DNA of 64,000 nt from Podocnemis expansa (lineage: Eukaryota; Chordata; Testudines; Podocnemididae): assembly GCA_007922195.1 (NCBI GenBank), contig ML681981.1, positions 13,307,403-13,371,402 on the forward strand, read 5' to 3'. Every line of letters begins with the position of its first letter. Position 1 is the first letter of the stretch. The position numbers and the translations under genes are program-made. The notes beneath the pieces are model-generated. The model was not told the DNA's origin. It did not search any database and was given only the letters and a program-made list of their open reading frames with translations. Below are positions 1 to 10,104 of this stretch, in pieces.

Positions 1-1277
1 AACAAAATTCCTACATCTTAAAAAAAGTCATGCAGTATGTCATGAACTAGAACATCTGTGAGTTCACTCGAAACATCAGTTTCAGTTGCGTCTCCAGTTA
101 TCCACTGTTCTCTGAATAAAAATAAACAAAAAAATCCACAAGCCCATTCACCTCCAAGGTATTATGTAAACTTAGATATGAAACCAAATCAAAACAGAAT
201 GGTGGTTTAGGTAACCTAGTAAAATCTGCACTGTTAAAAACTCACATCCAAACACTTTACTCGAAACCTAGACATAAAATTAAGTCAGTCAAGTAATTTG
301 TGAATGTCAGCATTATTACACTACTAGCCCCTAAGCTAACAGAATAATGAAATGCTGTAGAAACCTCATTAGCATGGCTACTGTCAGTCAAGATGTCTTG
401 AGCCAAACATGTAGCAGGCTGTGAAAAGGAGAGCAATGAAAAGTCCTCACAGTCGTAAGATCTTCCACAGCAAACAGGCCAGCCTCCTAGTTAGTGTGCC
501 ATCTCCTTTGACAGGGTGTCATAACTGTCTCTCTTCATTCAGTTCAGACTCCTAACCTGCAGGTATTTACGTGTGACTATACGGATCTTCATTTTGTAAA
601 AAAAAAAAAAAAAAAGATAACCATCATATGATCCAGCAGGCCCAGACCCACAAGGGACTTAGGCATCACAGTGCCTAATTTTTAGGCATCTGAAAACTCA
701 CTGGAACAGCAGCAGGCTCCACAAAGTCTAAGGAATGCATGGGAAGAGATAACGCACCTGAGAATCCAATCTACAGCAGTCAGCAAGCAAGGTGAGGAGC
801 TACCTAAATCAGCCAGTGGAAGATGCTAGCGAAAGGCCTACCCTCCTCAGCTAGACAGCTAAGGCCATGTCCACAGCAGAGAGCTTAGAGGCACAACTAT
901 ACCGATGCTGCTGTAAGACTGCTCGCTCATGCAGTCACTCTGTGCTGACAGGAGAGAGCTCTCCCATCAATATAATAAAACCACTTCAATGAAATGCAGT
1001 AGCTATGTTAGAGGGAGAAGTTCTTATGCTGGTGGAACTTACTTCCCTCAAGGCTGTGTTTTTTTTTTCACAAACTGAATGATGTACATATTGCCAATGC
1101 AAGTGGTAGTGCAGATACTGCCTAAGTCAGGACTGGTAGAAGGTGCCTGTATGTGTTTGTGAACCACAGGCAGGAATCCTTCTGGAGTCAACCTGTTTCT
1201 TGCAGGAAGGAGACAGACACGTACCTAACACCAACCAAACAGCCAGAGGATGAGGACGGTGCCACTGTCACTTCCCT

Positions 1278-1400
1278 CATAACTTTTAGCCCAGTGGTCA
1301 GAGTACTCTCCAGGGATGTAGGACACCTGGGTTCAATTTTCCCCTCTGCCTGATGAGGAGGAGGAATTTGAACAGGAGCTGCCCACCTCTTAGAACAGTG
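1278..1400 (+). repeat. tRNA-derived SINE fragment
   Basis: An A-box-like TAGCCCAGTGG (1287-1297) is followed about 32 bases later by a B-box-like GGTTCAATTTTC (1330-1341). This is the usual RNA polymerase III promoter layout of a tRNA-derived SINE head. The surrounding sequence does not fold as a complete tRNA, so a functional tRNA gene is not called. The family name is not assigned and the outer limits are approximate. Confidence 0.5.
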
Positions 1401-3225
1401 CTCTAGCCTGCTCGCTATGGGATATACTGATGTAGGGCTCCCTCACTCTCTCCTGTTGAAGCTGTTCCACTTTTGATAAAAAATGAAAGAGCAACTAAGG
1501 CAGTAGGACTAGACCTTACAATTCCCATTTTCTGGGTGGTGACCTAACCAACAAGCTAGAGTCTTTCAATTTCTTTGGCCCTAGTACTTTAGTTAGCCAT
1601 TTGGCTACAAAACTGTAAGGGAGGCACAACCACCCCACCTCTGGCAGATTCTGAATCGGACCAAATCCAACAGATGTGCTCATGGCACTGAGTTAAACCC
1701 CATAGGAAAAACAGGTACCTTTCTCCTGGTTTGTGGATCATGCCAGGGCTCAGGCAGGAGATGGCCATCAGAGTGTGACAGTAGCAGGCAGGGCCAGAGG
1801 CAGAAATAAAAGCCCTGAGCGAACCTGTTATAGCAAATATTTAGACAACAGGTGCATGTAGGTGCCTACAGGGTTACATGACAGCTGAGTGAGGATTTTG
1901 TGGGTTGGAGTAGAGTCTAGAACTAACATGCCTAAGTCCCTCTGTGGACCTTGGTTACTGTGGCTACAATGCAGGTGTTTCTATGAACTTTTCATAATCG
2001 ATCAGAATAAAAGGCAGAACAGGGAACATTTTAAAATTGGAAAATGCTACATTCCATAGTTTACAAAACAATATGAAACTAACCAAAATTTGATACAGAG
2101 GCTAATTTGCAATATTTATCTAAACAATTTAAAAATATCCTTTTAAAACAAAAGAGAACTAGATCAAACTAAAAGATACACAGCTGGCATAATATCACCC
2201 AATAAACACATTTAGATTTTTCAGAATCTATTTCAGCTGTTCTGGAACATACAGTTCAGTTTCCAATTGCTTTAAAAAATAAAATTCTATCTGAGCTAAC
2301 AACCTGTAGACCAGCTATAGCATCTTAAAAAACACGACAGAATGCAGGAGAGCTTGTAATGCTGTATTCTAAAGTTATTCTTAGTATGTTTCAAAACTGA
2401 TTAATAGTTTATAACCTTAACAAAATCATTGGGACTAACATAAGTGTTGGAAACAAAGTTTCTTCCTCTCTTGAAAAGGACAAAATTAATTCCAAATAAT
2501 TTTTTTTTAAAAAAAGGAAGTCCTCTGAGCTGATGGTTTCTATGTCAAATTTTGACCTGTAACAATTTCTGTACAACTTGTTAAACATAAGAGCTGAATT
2601 TATATTGGAAATTAGAATCGTAGCCTATTAACTTCACAGCCCCCATGGCCATTCAACTCTCCTACTGATTGCCAAAGGATACTGTTTAAAAAAAGACCCT
2701 ATTATTCTGCTCCTCTATAGAGCTGAGAATCCTGCACAAACCATATTTCAGGTTAACAGAAAAATTGTCTTGTAACTCTATTTCTCTGAAGATATTACCC
2801 TCCAGGATTTTCGCTCCCCCTTACCCCAAGCATTTGCAGACACTTTCTTCTTATCCATGGTGTTGCAAATGCCTAACAAAGTTTATTGTCATTGCATTTA
2901 AAGCATGATTTTTTCAATCAAACTGTTCTGGTAAATGCCTTAACACTGCAGAGAAAGCCTTTATAAGCAGTTCAACCAAGAACTGACTGAACTGCTCGAA
3001 GGACTGTGGTCACCAAAAAGAGGTTGGTTCCTTCTCCCTGCCTGCTACCAGCACCTGAGCTTTGGTGAGGTCCACCAGCCTCACACTACAGAGCTGAGTC
3101 ATGAGTGAAAACTGCAGACAAGATGTCTCAGAAAAAAGTAATTTCCCAGCATTAGAGATTAGCTATAGTAGTGTTTGAGGATGTGTTAATAGAGAATGTG
3201 AGAGTGGAACAAGCAAAGTCCAAAA

Positions 3226-4322
3226 CTGGAAGTGTTAACAACTTCACAAGAACAGCCATACTGGGTCAGACCAATGCTCCATTTAGTCCAGTATTCTGTC
3301 TCCCAACAGCAGCCAATGTCATGCGCTTTAGAAGGAATGAACAGTAACAGGTTATCAGCGAGTGATCCATCACCTGTAATCCATTCTCAGCTTTTGGCAA
3401 AAACAAGCTATGCACACACCAACTGCATGGTTTTTGCAGCCCTGTCCATCCTGGCTAACAGTCATTGACGGACCCATCTTCCATGAACTTATCTAGCTCT
3501 TTTTTGAACCCTGTTACACTCTTTGCCTTCACAACATCCTCCGGCAAAGAGTTCCACAATTTGACTATGAGATGTGTGAAGAAATATTGCCTTCTGTTAG
3601 TTTTAACTCAGATGCCTATTAATTTCATTTGGTGACCCCTAGTTATGGTATTATGAGGAGTAAAAACCACTTGCTTATTTCCTTTCTCCATACCAGTTAT
3701 GATTGTATAGACCTCTATCATATACCCCCTTAGTCATCTCTTTTCCAAGCTGAAAAGCTTCAGTCTCACTCATTTCTCTCAGATGGAAGTTGTCCTATAC
3801 CCCTAACAACTGTGGTTGTCTCTTCCTATACCTTTTCCAACTCCTGTATATCTTTTCTGAGATGGGGGGCCAGATCTGCACATGGTATTCAAGATTTGGG
3901 TTAGCCATGGATTTAGAGACAAAATATTTTCTCTTATTATCTCTCTCTTTCCTAAAGACCTCCCAACATTCTGTTAGCTTTTTTGACTACCAGTGCACAT
4001 TGGATGGATGTTGTCAGAACTATCCTGTGGATCCCATCATTTTATATATACAGTTGAAATTGTTTTCCAATGTGCTTTGCTTTGCATTTATCAAAGTGAA
4101 TAATCTGCCATTTTGCTGCCCAGTCACCCAGTTTTGTGAGATGTCTTTGTAATTTTTAGCAGGCTGCTTTGGACTTAACTATTTGAGCAGTTCTGTATCA
4201 CCTGCAAATTTTGCCACCTCACTGTCTACCCCTTTGTCTAGATCACTTATGAATGTGTTGAATAGTACTGGTTCCAGTACAGCTCCCTGGGGAACACCAC
4301 TATTTACATCGCTCCTTTCCTC
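3226..4322 (-). mobile_element. CR1 LINE, 5'-truncated, degenerate
   Basis: Read on the minus strand from 4322, the conceptual translation contains the second half of a CR1-type reverse transcriptase. A GVPQG-type motif is followed by a FADD catalytic box and the downstream thumb region, broken by stops and frameshifts. The 3' end near 3226 carries the CR1-type tail that reads CATTGGTCTGACCCAGTATGG on the minus strand. Autonomous coding capacity is lost. It lies in a NOC3L intron in the same orientation as the gene. CR1 is the dominant LINE of turtles, birds and crocodilians. Confidence 0.8.
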
Positions 4323-4363
4323 ATTAAAGCTTAGGTACTATAAGGGTACATGAGAATGTTTAC

Positions 4364-4490
4364 CTAGAAGAAAGGTCTCTTGTTACAAATGATGCTTTTT
4401 GAGCCAGGTCTTCCATTAATTTCAGGTCATCTTCATCCATCATATCCAGTGGAAGAGCTTCCTCTTCTTCCTCCTCCTCTTTTCTTTCAG
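4364..4490 (-). CDS. NOC3L: NOC3L coding exon 3 (acidic region)
   Basis: The minus-strand exon is bounded by a CAG acceptor and a gtaaac donor and is 127 nt long. It begins with the last two bases of an alanine codon completed by exon 2. It encodes [15 protein letters not shown] and then [16 protein letters not shown], ending in TRDLSS with two bases left over. This matches the acidic segment that follows the basic N-terminus of vertebrate NOC3L. NOC3L is a nucleolar protein that works with NOC2L in maturation and intranuclear transport of pre-60S particles. The phase (1 in, 2 out) fits exon 2, which supports the model. Confidence 0.9.
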
Positions 4491-5584
4491 CTGTATGAGA
4501 GGACAATAAGCAAACCCGTGAGCCACTGCATTTAAATATGCACCTTTCCTATATCTGTCAATGTAATGAACTCCACATTCCAGCTCCAATCCAACAAACA
4601 CAGATGCTAAATTTCATTCCTGTGAGTGCACCCATTAACAATAATAAGATGACTAATACTATGATTAAAGTCAATTACATTCATAAACATTTACAGAATC
4701 AGGGGCTTAAGTCTTCCTAACTTCAAAATCATTATCTAGGTAATTCAAAAGACTCCCATCAATCGTAGTAGGCCAAATAAACCTGACTTCAAAGGCTGGA
4801 CCAGTCCAGAAGGATTTATTTGGGGGCAGTCATGCTGCATTAATTCTTATTTTCCATATTTCTACTTTTAGAAAGGGTTTTTTTCTTCACTTTTTAAAGA
4901 AAAAGATTAAAAACTAGCATTTGAGCAGTCTGCATCACATGCAAGCTCCATCATCAAGGAATCTACTTTACATGATTAAGCAATTTATGGACTTGTTCTA
5001 AAAAGACATAATAGGCATTCAGGCACAAAGTAGCTTTTGAACCTCAGTCTACAGGAATGTACAAAAATAACAGGCTGGGGACCCAGTTTGAAACAGGAGG
5101 TAAGCAGGTGACCAGTGTGCTTTCCAAACATATTACTCAGCCCAGGGAGTAATCTTTGAAGACACTTCTGAGTATATGAAAAGAAAATCTGAAGAAGTCA
5201 GGAATAAAAACAAATGGATTGTAGTGGGAAACACTGATGTACTTTTCCTGCAGTTATTTTGAAAGCACTGTATACTACCAACTCTTGCATAAGGAATAAC
5301 ATAAGCATTATTATAATTTCCTCATTACACTCAATGCAAGTAACTGTTTGATACAGTGGCAAAGAACTGACCACCAATAATCTACAAAACAGAAGTCAAG
5401 AATCAGACATCTGCACACATTCACTAACGGCAGCACCAGAGTAAAGAACAATTTATAACTATTGGGCCGAGCTCTAGTTTCACTAGACATAAGTTAGACT
5501 TTCATGCTCACCTCTACTCCCCATCAACATAAAATAGATCAGAAATCTTGCTAAATTCACTACCGGAAACAAGTGAACACTCAC
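4491..5584 (-). other. NOC3L: NOC3L intron 2
   Basis: This is a 1.1-kb intron between NOC3L coding exons 2 and 3, with a gtgagt donor at its high-coordinate end and a cag acceptor at its low-coordinate end. It is AT-rich. I see no coding signal, structured repeat or RNA gene in it. Confidence 0.8.
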
Positions 5585-5792
5585 CCGCATGTTTTTTCTT
5601 GTATTCCTCCAGCGGAACAGGTGTTCTAGACGCAACATCTTTGACAGCTTGCCTAAGTTTTCTTTGTTCTTTTCGATATTTCTTAGCAGTGCTCTGCTGT
5701 TTAAACTGTTTATTCTTTAACTTGTTGTCAAGTTTTATTTTACTAGTTTTCAGCAACTTGCGAAAGCTTGGAACTCGTTTTTTATTTTTTCT
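5585..5792 (-). CDS. NOC3L: NOC3L coding exon 2 (basic N-terminus)
   Basis: The 208-nt minus-strand exon encodes [20 protein letters not shown], then a lysine- and glutamine-rich stretch ([20 protein letters not shown]), then [20 protein letters not shown]. This is the highly basic N-terminus of NOC3L, expected to act in nucleolar targeting and RNA association. The acceptor is tttccag at 5793-5799 and the donor is gtgagt. The exon enters in phase 0 after three codons in exon 1 and leaves in phase 1, matching exon 3. A plus-strand open frame over the same interval is a shadow. Confidence 0.93.
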
Positions 5793-6074
5793 CTGGAAAC
5801 CAACAGAAAGCTTCAGTTAACTGACATTTATTTTCATTAAATTTAGTGCCTATTTTATTTTTAAGTGAAAGATTTAAACCAGACATGTTAAAACTCACTA
5901 ACACCAGCGCTGGATGAGAAATTTCTTGCTAACAAAAGATTTCTGTGTTTAGGTTTAAGTTTATCCAATTCCTAATCAGTGAAATTAACTGCATGAAGCA
6001 GGTTCCAAAGGGTTAGCCCAGTTAGTGTAGTGCAGCATAAGGGGGGGGGGGTCTGGTAGCACTTATAAAGACTT

Positions 6075-6415
6075 AAGATCCAAAAGGGCACCTGTGTTAG
6101 TCTAGTTCAGTAAAACAAGCACTTAAAGACTAACATATATATTTATTGCATAAGCTTTAGTGGGAGAAAATCTCACTTCTTCAAAGCATCTGATGAAACC
6201 TCATGCAATAAGTATATCTGTTAGTCCTTACGGGCCACAGGACTCCTTGTTGGTTTGTTATGAAGACTTAACAAATTTGTTTATCACGAGCTTTTGTGGC
6301 ACAAAATCCCACTTTGTCTGACGATGTGGGATTTCCTCCCACAAAAGCTTGTGTGACAAATAAATTTGTCAGTCTTTACAAGTCCCACCAAACTCCCTGT
6401 TTATTATGCATTAAG
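6075..6415. repeat. Fold-back repeat with hammerhead-like core (copy 1)
   Basis: Two inverted pairs of the dispersed unit lie side by side. Each pair shows the hallmarks TTAGTCT, the AAGCTT/CCCAC arms and the GTGGG arm. The right-hand unit reads CTGACGA, then GTGGG, a short loop and CCCAC, then AAAAGC on the plus strand. The CTGANGA half of the hammerhead core is therefore intact, while the GAAA box has decayed to AAAA. The element belongs to the same family as the units near 23.95, 27.5, 47.9, 55.1, 60.8 and 62.6 kb. Limits are approximate. Confidence 0.6.
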
Positions 6416-6530
6416 CAGAACAACCCAGAAACAAATGGGCATAGATTTCACAAAAAACATCTCTGAACCATCTTAATACTGTAACTAGCGAACACAGAAA
6501 GCAATGCGGTTTAAATAGAGACTCCTATAG

Positions 6531-7238
6531 CAGTGGTTTTCAAACTTTCCACCTCGAGACCCAGTTGAAAAAAAATCATGTATGCTTCTGACCCACCAGT
6601 TGGGTTACCAGATGTCAGGCAAAAAGAGGACAAGTCCTCCTTTACCTTCACATCCTCCGTCTGGCAGGCGTTTTAAAAATACATGATTTTGTCTGGCTTT
6701 TTGCTTGCAGGGGTTAAAATATGCCAGAATGCCCCGAAACACCCTGCTTTTAGGGGAAGTGTTCCAGGCCCCCATAAAAGCAGACGAATATTACATTAAT
6801 ACTACTTTTTCTCCAAGTGTCCTCCTTTTCATACCTCCCTAGGGTTACCAGTTGTCAGGCAAGAGAAGGATATGTCCTCCTTTTTACCTGCATGTCCTCA
6901 GTCTGGCAGGCTTTTTAAAATATATGATTTTGTCTAGCTTTTTACTTATTGGGGTCAAAATATGCTGGAATACCTTATTTTTAGGGGAAAGCGTTCCAGG
7001 GCCCCCTAAAAACAGAAGACTATGACATGAATACTACATAGTCTCCATGTGCCCTCCAATGTCCTCCTTTTTGTACTTCTCTCTCCCCTCCAGGCTTTGG
7101 TATCTGGGAGCCCCACCCACCACTAACACCTCGAGCAGTGCACGCCAGTCTCTGCCAGCAGCAGGAGGGGTGCCAGGACCACTGCCCGAGGGTCTGCACC
7201 CCCAGTGCTGGGCCCCAACCCTCAATTGGGAACCACTG
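6531..7238. mobile_element. hAT-like non-autonomous transposon
   Basis: The 5' end CAGTGGTTTTCAAACTT and the 3' end AATTGGGAACCACTG form short inverted termini typical of hAT elements. The flanks TCCTATAG (6523-6530) and TCCTGGAG (7239-7246) look like a decayed 8-bp target-site duplication (6 of 8 match). The interior contains two related units of about 240 bp. No transposase frame is visible. The element directly abuts the NOC3L CpG island. Confidence 0.6.
6602..7081. repeat. Two tandem ~240-bp units inside the hAT
   Basis: The unit starting GGGTTACCAG at 6602 recurs at 6842 with an exact 240-base offset. Both copies contain matching TGTCAGGCAA, GTCCTCCTTT, TCTGGCAGGC, ATGATTTTGTCT, TTTTAGGGGAA, GTTCCAGG and ATACTAC blocks, with clear divergence between them. 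It looks like an old internal duplication within the transposon rather than a recent tandem array. Confidence 0.7.
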
Positions 7239-7568
7239 TCCTGGAGCACATTTCAGCCTCTGCTTCCCTCCTCACTGGGAACAGACGTGGGGCCCCGCCC
7301 CGTGCCGGGACACGCTGCACAGCCGCTAGCACAGCGAGGCCCCGGCAGCGAAACGAGAAGCCCCGCGGCCGTTAACGTCACTAATTAGCGGGCGGGCGCC
7401 TCTAACGGCACGCGCCGGGCGTTACGCGGCCCGCTGGCTCCTCCCGGCCCGGCAACGGCCACAGGCGGACCGTGCCACTCGGCTCAGCGGGGGGGGGGGA
7501 CGAGAGCACGTGTCCCAGAGGCGCCCGGCCCCGCGCCCGCACAGCACCGCGCCCCCCCCCCGCCTCAC

Positions 7569-7577
7569 CGGCTTCAT
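7569..7577 (-). CDS. NOC3L: NOC3L coding exon 1 (M-K-P)
   Basis: The minus strand reads gccgccgcaATGAAGCCG and then the donor gtgagg. The start codon has a purine (G) at -3. Joining the three codons to exon 2 gives [16 protein letters not shown], which aligns with the mammalian N-terminus MKARRNKK as I recall it. Only nine coding bases lie before the first intron, so the start codon sits in the CpG island and the rest of the protein starts 1.8 kb away. The longer open frame reading upstream through this ATG on the same strand is not supported. Confidence 0.85.
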
Positions 7578-7604
7578 TGCGGCGGCTCGGGGGTCCCGGC
7601 CTAG

Positions 7605-7609
7605 CCAAT
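7605..7609 (+). promoter_or_regulatory. CCAAT box
   Basis: CCAAT occurs in the context GCCAATCA, the preferred NF-Y form, about 30 bases upstream (minus-strand sense) of the NOC3L start codon. NF-Y sites work in either orientation. The position is close to the ATG and could lie in the 5' UTR. Confidence 0.45.
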
Positions 7610-7683
7610 CACACGCGGCGCCGCTGCACGCGCCGGGCCCAGCGACCACAAGCGAACTCCAGCGCCCCCCCGGCCGCTACGGC

Positions 7684-7694
7684 TGCGCATGCGC
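7684..7694. promoter_or_regulatory. NRF1-type site
   Basis: TGCGCATGCGC is a perfect match to the palindromic core recognised by NRF1, a frequent activator of genes for ribosome and mitochondrial biogenesis. It lies about 110 bases upstream of the NOC3L ATG. Confidence 0.65.
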
Positions 7695-7796
7695 GGAGCT
7701 CCAGTCTGGCTCCTCCCAGCAGCCGAGGAGAGCGCGGCCCTAGGCGGGGCGGGACCGAGCTCCGCCCACTCCTGGAGGCACGCGTCAGCTGTCGTC

Positions 7797-7804
7797 ACTT
7801 CCGG
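7797..7804 (-). promoter_or_regulatory. ETS/GABP-type site
   Basis: ACTTCCGG on the plus strand (CCGGAAGT on the minus strand) is the consensus for ETS factors such as GABP and ELK. It lies about 220 bases upstream of the NOC3L start codon. Together with the NRF1-type palindrome it marks a housekeeping promoter core. Confidence 0.6.
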
Positions 7805-8194
7805 TGCCACTGCTGTAAAACGCAAGCCCTCGCACTACGTCGGAGCCGTAAAGCTCGCGGCCTCGAGCCGCTCTTGCTGTGAAGGCGGCAGCCCGTTCGC
7901 CTGCCCGGACCTTGCACCAGGGCCTGCCCGCACCTGTTACTCGAAGCGCCCCACGACTCCTGCTCTCCTTGCCGAAGGTGGCAGGAGCCACGGTGCTAGG
8001 TGCTGTACACCTATTAGCATTTGGATGAGCCACTCAGTATAGAAATACATTTCAATTGTTCTCACCTGAAGGAAGTCCTTCTAGTACATTATCAGACTGA
8101 GAAGAAAGGTTTGACAAGAAGTTGAATACAGCTGAAACCTCTTCAACTAAAGATGGCCAGATAGGGGGTTAAAAAAAAAAAAAAAGACTCAAAT

Positions 8195-10035
8195 ACCTGT
8201 TCTGCTTATGAGTTTTATTTACACAGGAATTGTTATTAGTGGTCTTAAGTGAAGGCTAAATCCCTTCTATGTACAATTATATATACATGTTTGTACTTGA
8301 AAAGTAAGAAAACTGTACAACAGAAGTCCAACAAGACAAACTGGATCCAATTTAGAGTAGTGAATACATAAAATCTCAGACAGTTTAAATTGTATGTTAT
8401 GAGTAGTATATTTAAATGTAGTTTTAACCCAGATAGCAACATGTTACACCACACTGTAATCCAAATTCTTAACCAGAACAAGTTATGCAAACTCATCTTT
8501 TAACACTGGACAACTGAAAAAACCTCCCAAATTTAAGAAGATGTAATGATAAATCTGACTTCATTTCCACAGAGGCACCAATTACAAAATCACAGGGAAG
8601 CGATTTATTTACATTAAGTATTATCAAAATGAACCCCAAAAAATCAAGTGTTAGCTACTTGCAGTATTATCTATTTTCAGTTTCTAACCCCCAAGATCAA
8701 AAGTTGTGTTGTATACTCTTTAGAGACAAGGAAATATTGAAAATATCTCCTTGAATGACATACCATATGATCTTATTTCTCACAGTTTATTTAAAAAAAA
8801 AAAGTATTGCCAAACAATGTGCTTTTGGGATTTTTCAGTATTGCACACCATAAGATTACAACCTATTCTGGCTGCACTTTTTCAGCATTTTAGTGTGGAC
8901 TTGAAATTTTTAGGATCAATGCTTCCTAAAACAGACTCACAATAGCTTGTTTAATTAGTGTTTGCCATTAAGCGTAAGTGAACCATTTTTTGTTAGTAAT
9001 GGTTAAGCAAGATAAAAATCTTCTGGTGGAAAAATAACTATTCATGGAACACCCACTTCATTTTCCTTTAATGCAAGCTGCACACTCAATACTTCAGAAA
9101 ACAAACCCATCTTTTACCTGGGTGCATCTACCCTGTAAATAAGGTGCAAATACAGCACAGGTAGGTATATCTTAGTGTGGGTAACATGACTGAAAATGTG
9201 ACAGAACAGACTAGCCATCCTTGTACAAGCCTGGGAACCCTGGATATATACTCAGTTGCCTAGCCTGCACTGAACCCAAGCCACTATGGCTTTGCTATGA
9301 CTTACACATGCTAGATAGATTAAGAAGGTATGCCTGCCATGTTACCTTAATTTGGACACCTTTACAATACACTACAAATAATGGGCCTCATCATGTCACA
9401 ATTTAAGTCAACTCAACTTTCGCTATTGACTTTGTAGCAAGATTGGACACTATTTCCACAGTTCCTGAGTTATATTTGCCTAAACTGAAGAATAAAGCTA
9501 CAATTTCAGTGAGTTAAATGAGACATACCCCAACCCTTTATATTATCTGGCACAAACATACCTAAACAAAAATTCATTTGGTCCACAATATTTCTTACTG
9601 ATTAATTGTGGTGGTAATATTTGTACTGGAGTGTTTGGTTCAGATAGCAGTTCTTGGGCCTCCTAACATTTCCCTCACTTCCTCAAAAAAAGTGCCTTTG
9701 TGGTATCTAAAAAATGTATGCCTCAAAAAATTTTTTTAAGTACCAACAAAAGTTATTACAAATATTTATTGCATTAAGCAGATTTTTTTAAATATTAAAT
9801 ATGTATTACCCACTTTCTCAGTTTCACAAGTTTTAATATTCTGCTCTCTGTGAAAATAAATCTTCCCACAAAAAGCTCTTTAATACTGGCAACAGGGTGA
9901 AGATTTCATCAGTTTCTGTACTTAGTCAAATACTGTCTCTCCATGTTTCTCAGGCTATAGTGGTTTTCATGTAGAAAGGATGCAATATTTCCATTTTATT
10001 CAAGTGGTTTTCTACACTGTCAATGAATTTGGAGA
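8195..10035 (-). other. TBC1D12: TBC1D12 3' UTR (inferred)
   Basis: About 1.8 kb lies between the TBC1D12 stop codon and the last AATAAA before the CpG island. It is AT-rich, looks unique and has no recognisable transposon. Alternative upstream polyadenylation signals occur (AATAAA on the minus strand near 8605, 8785, 9760 and 9993), so shorter 3' UTRs are possible. No transcript evidence was available. Confidence 0.6.
8214..8219 (-). terminator. TBC1D12: Candidate TBC1D12 polyadenylation signal
   Basis: AATAAA on the minus strand is followed about 30 bases downstream by a T15 run (8171-8185 on the plus strand is A15), which fits a U-rich downstream element. It is the last canonical signal before the NOC3L CpG island. 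The tandem genes would be separated by only a few hundred bases. Confidence 0.5.
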
Positions 10036-10104
10036 TTAGCTTTTCAGTGCTGGGCTATGGTTCTTGTCCCCTTCTTTACTGTCCTTCATTAGTGAGGCAA
10101 ACAC
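10036..10104 (-). CDS. TBC1D12: TBC1D12 last coding exon and stop
   Basis: The coding part of the last exon is 69 nt, entered in phase 0 after the acceptor tttatag. It encodes VFASLMKDSKEGDKNHSPAL then KS and the stop codon TAA. The serine- and lysine-rich C-terminal tail matches TBC1D12 and differs from the paralogue TBC1D14, whose tail I recall as ending SPSLRH. This short tail lies after the TBC fold. Confidence 0.92.
   Translation of the reverse strand: MFASLMKDSKEGDKNHSPALKS

Larger units (their letters stand above)
1..4363 (-). other. NOC3L: NOC3L intron 3 (partial)
   Basis: This is intronic sequence downstream (minus strand) of NOC3L coding exon 3. I looked on the minus strand for the next NOC3L coding segment (the lysine- and glutamate-rich stretch after the acidic region) and did not find it, so the remaining exons should lie left of the window. 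The interval holds a tRNA-derived SINE near 1.3 kb and a minus-strand CR1 fragment at 3.2-4.3 kb. I see nothing else organised in it apart from short A/T runs. Confidence 0.75.
5793..7568 (-). other. NOC3L: NOC3L intron 1
   Basis: This intron separates the three-codon first coding exon from exon 2. Its left half holds a fold-back repeat (about 6.08-6.42 kb) and a G10 run near 6040. Its right half holds a hAT-like element (6531-7238) that ends where the CpG-island sequence begins. Confidence 0.8.
7250..8000 (-). promoter_or_regulatory. NOC3L: CpG-island promoter of NOC3L
   Basis: This is the only strongly GC- and CpG-dense stretch in the window, and it surrounds the NOC3L first exon. It contains an NRF1-type palindrome, an ETS-type site, a CCAAT box, a GC box (GGGGCGGG near 7745) and a CACGTG E-box near 7508. 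I see no TATA box at a sensible position. This combination is typical of housekeeping ribosome-biogenesis genes. The transcription start is probably between about 7600 and 7810. Several overlapping open frames here are artefacts of high GC. Confidence 0.85.

Noticed and set aside
1278..1345. A functional tRNA gene
   Set aside because: A- and B-box-like words are present, but there is no complete cloverleaf or acceptor stem. A SINE head explains it better.
3790..4152. A 120-codon plus-strand open frame
   Set aside because: It is antisense to the CR1 reverse transcriptase read on the minus strand and has no independent support.
7034..8042. Multiple overlapping open frames on both strands
   Set aside because: They lie in a CpG island and the adjacent GC-rich hAT end, where stop codons are rare. 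Their composition is low-complexity and no family is recognised. Only the three-codon NOC3L exon is kept.
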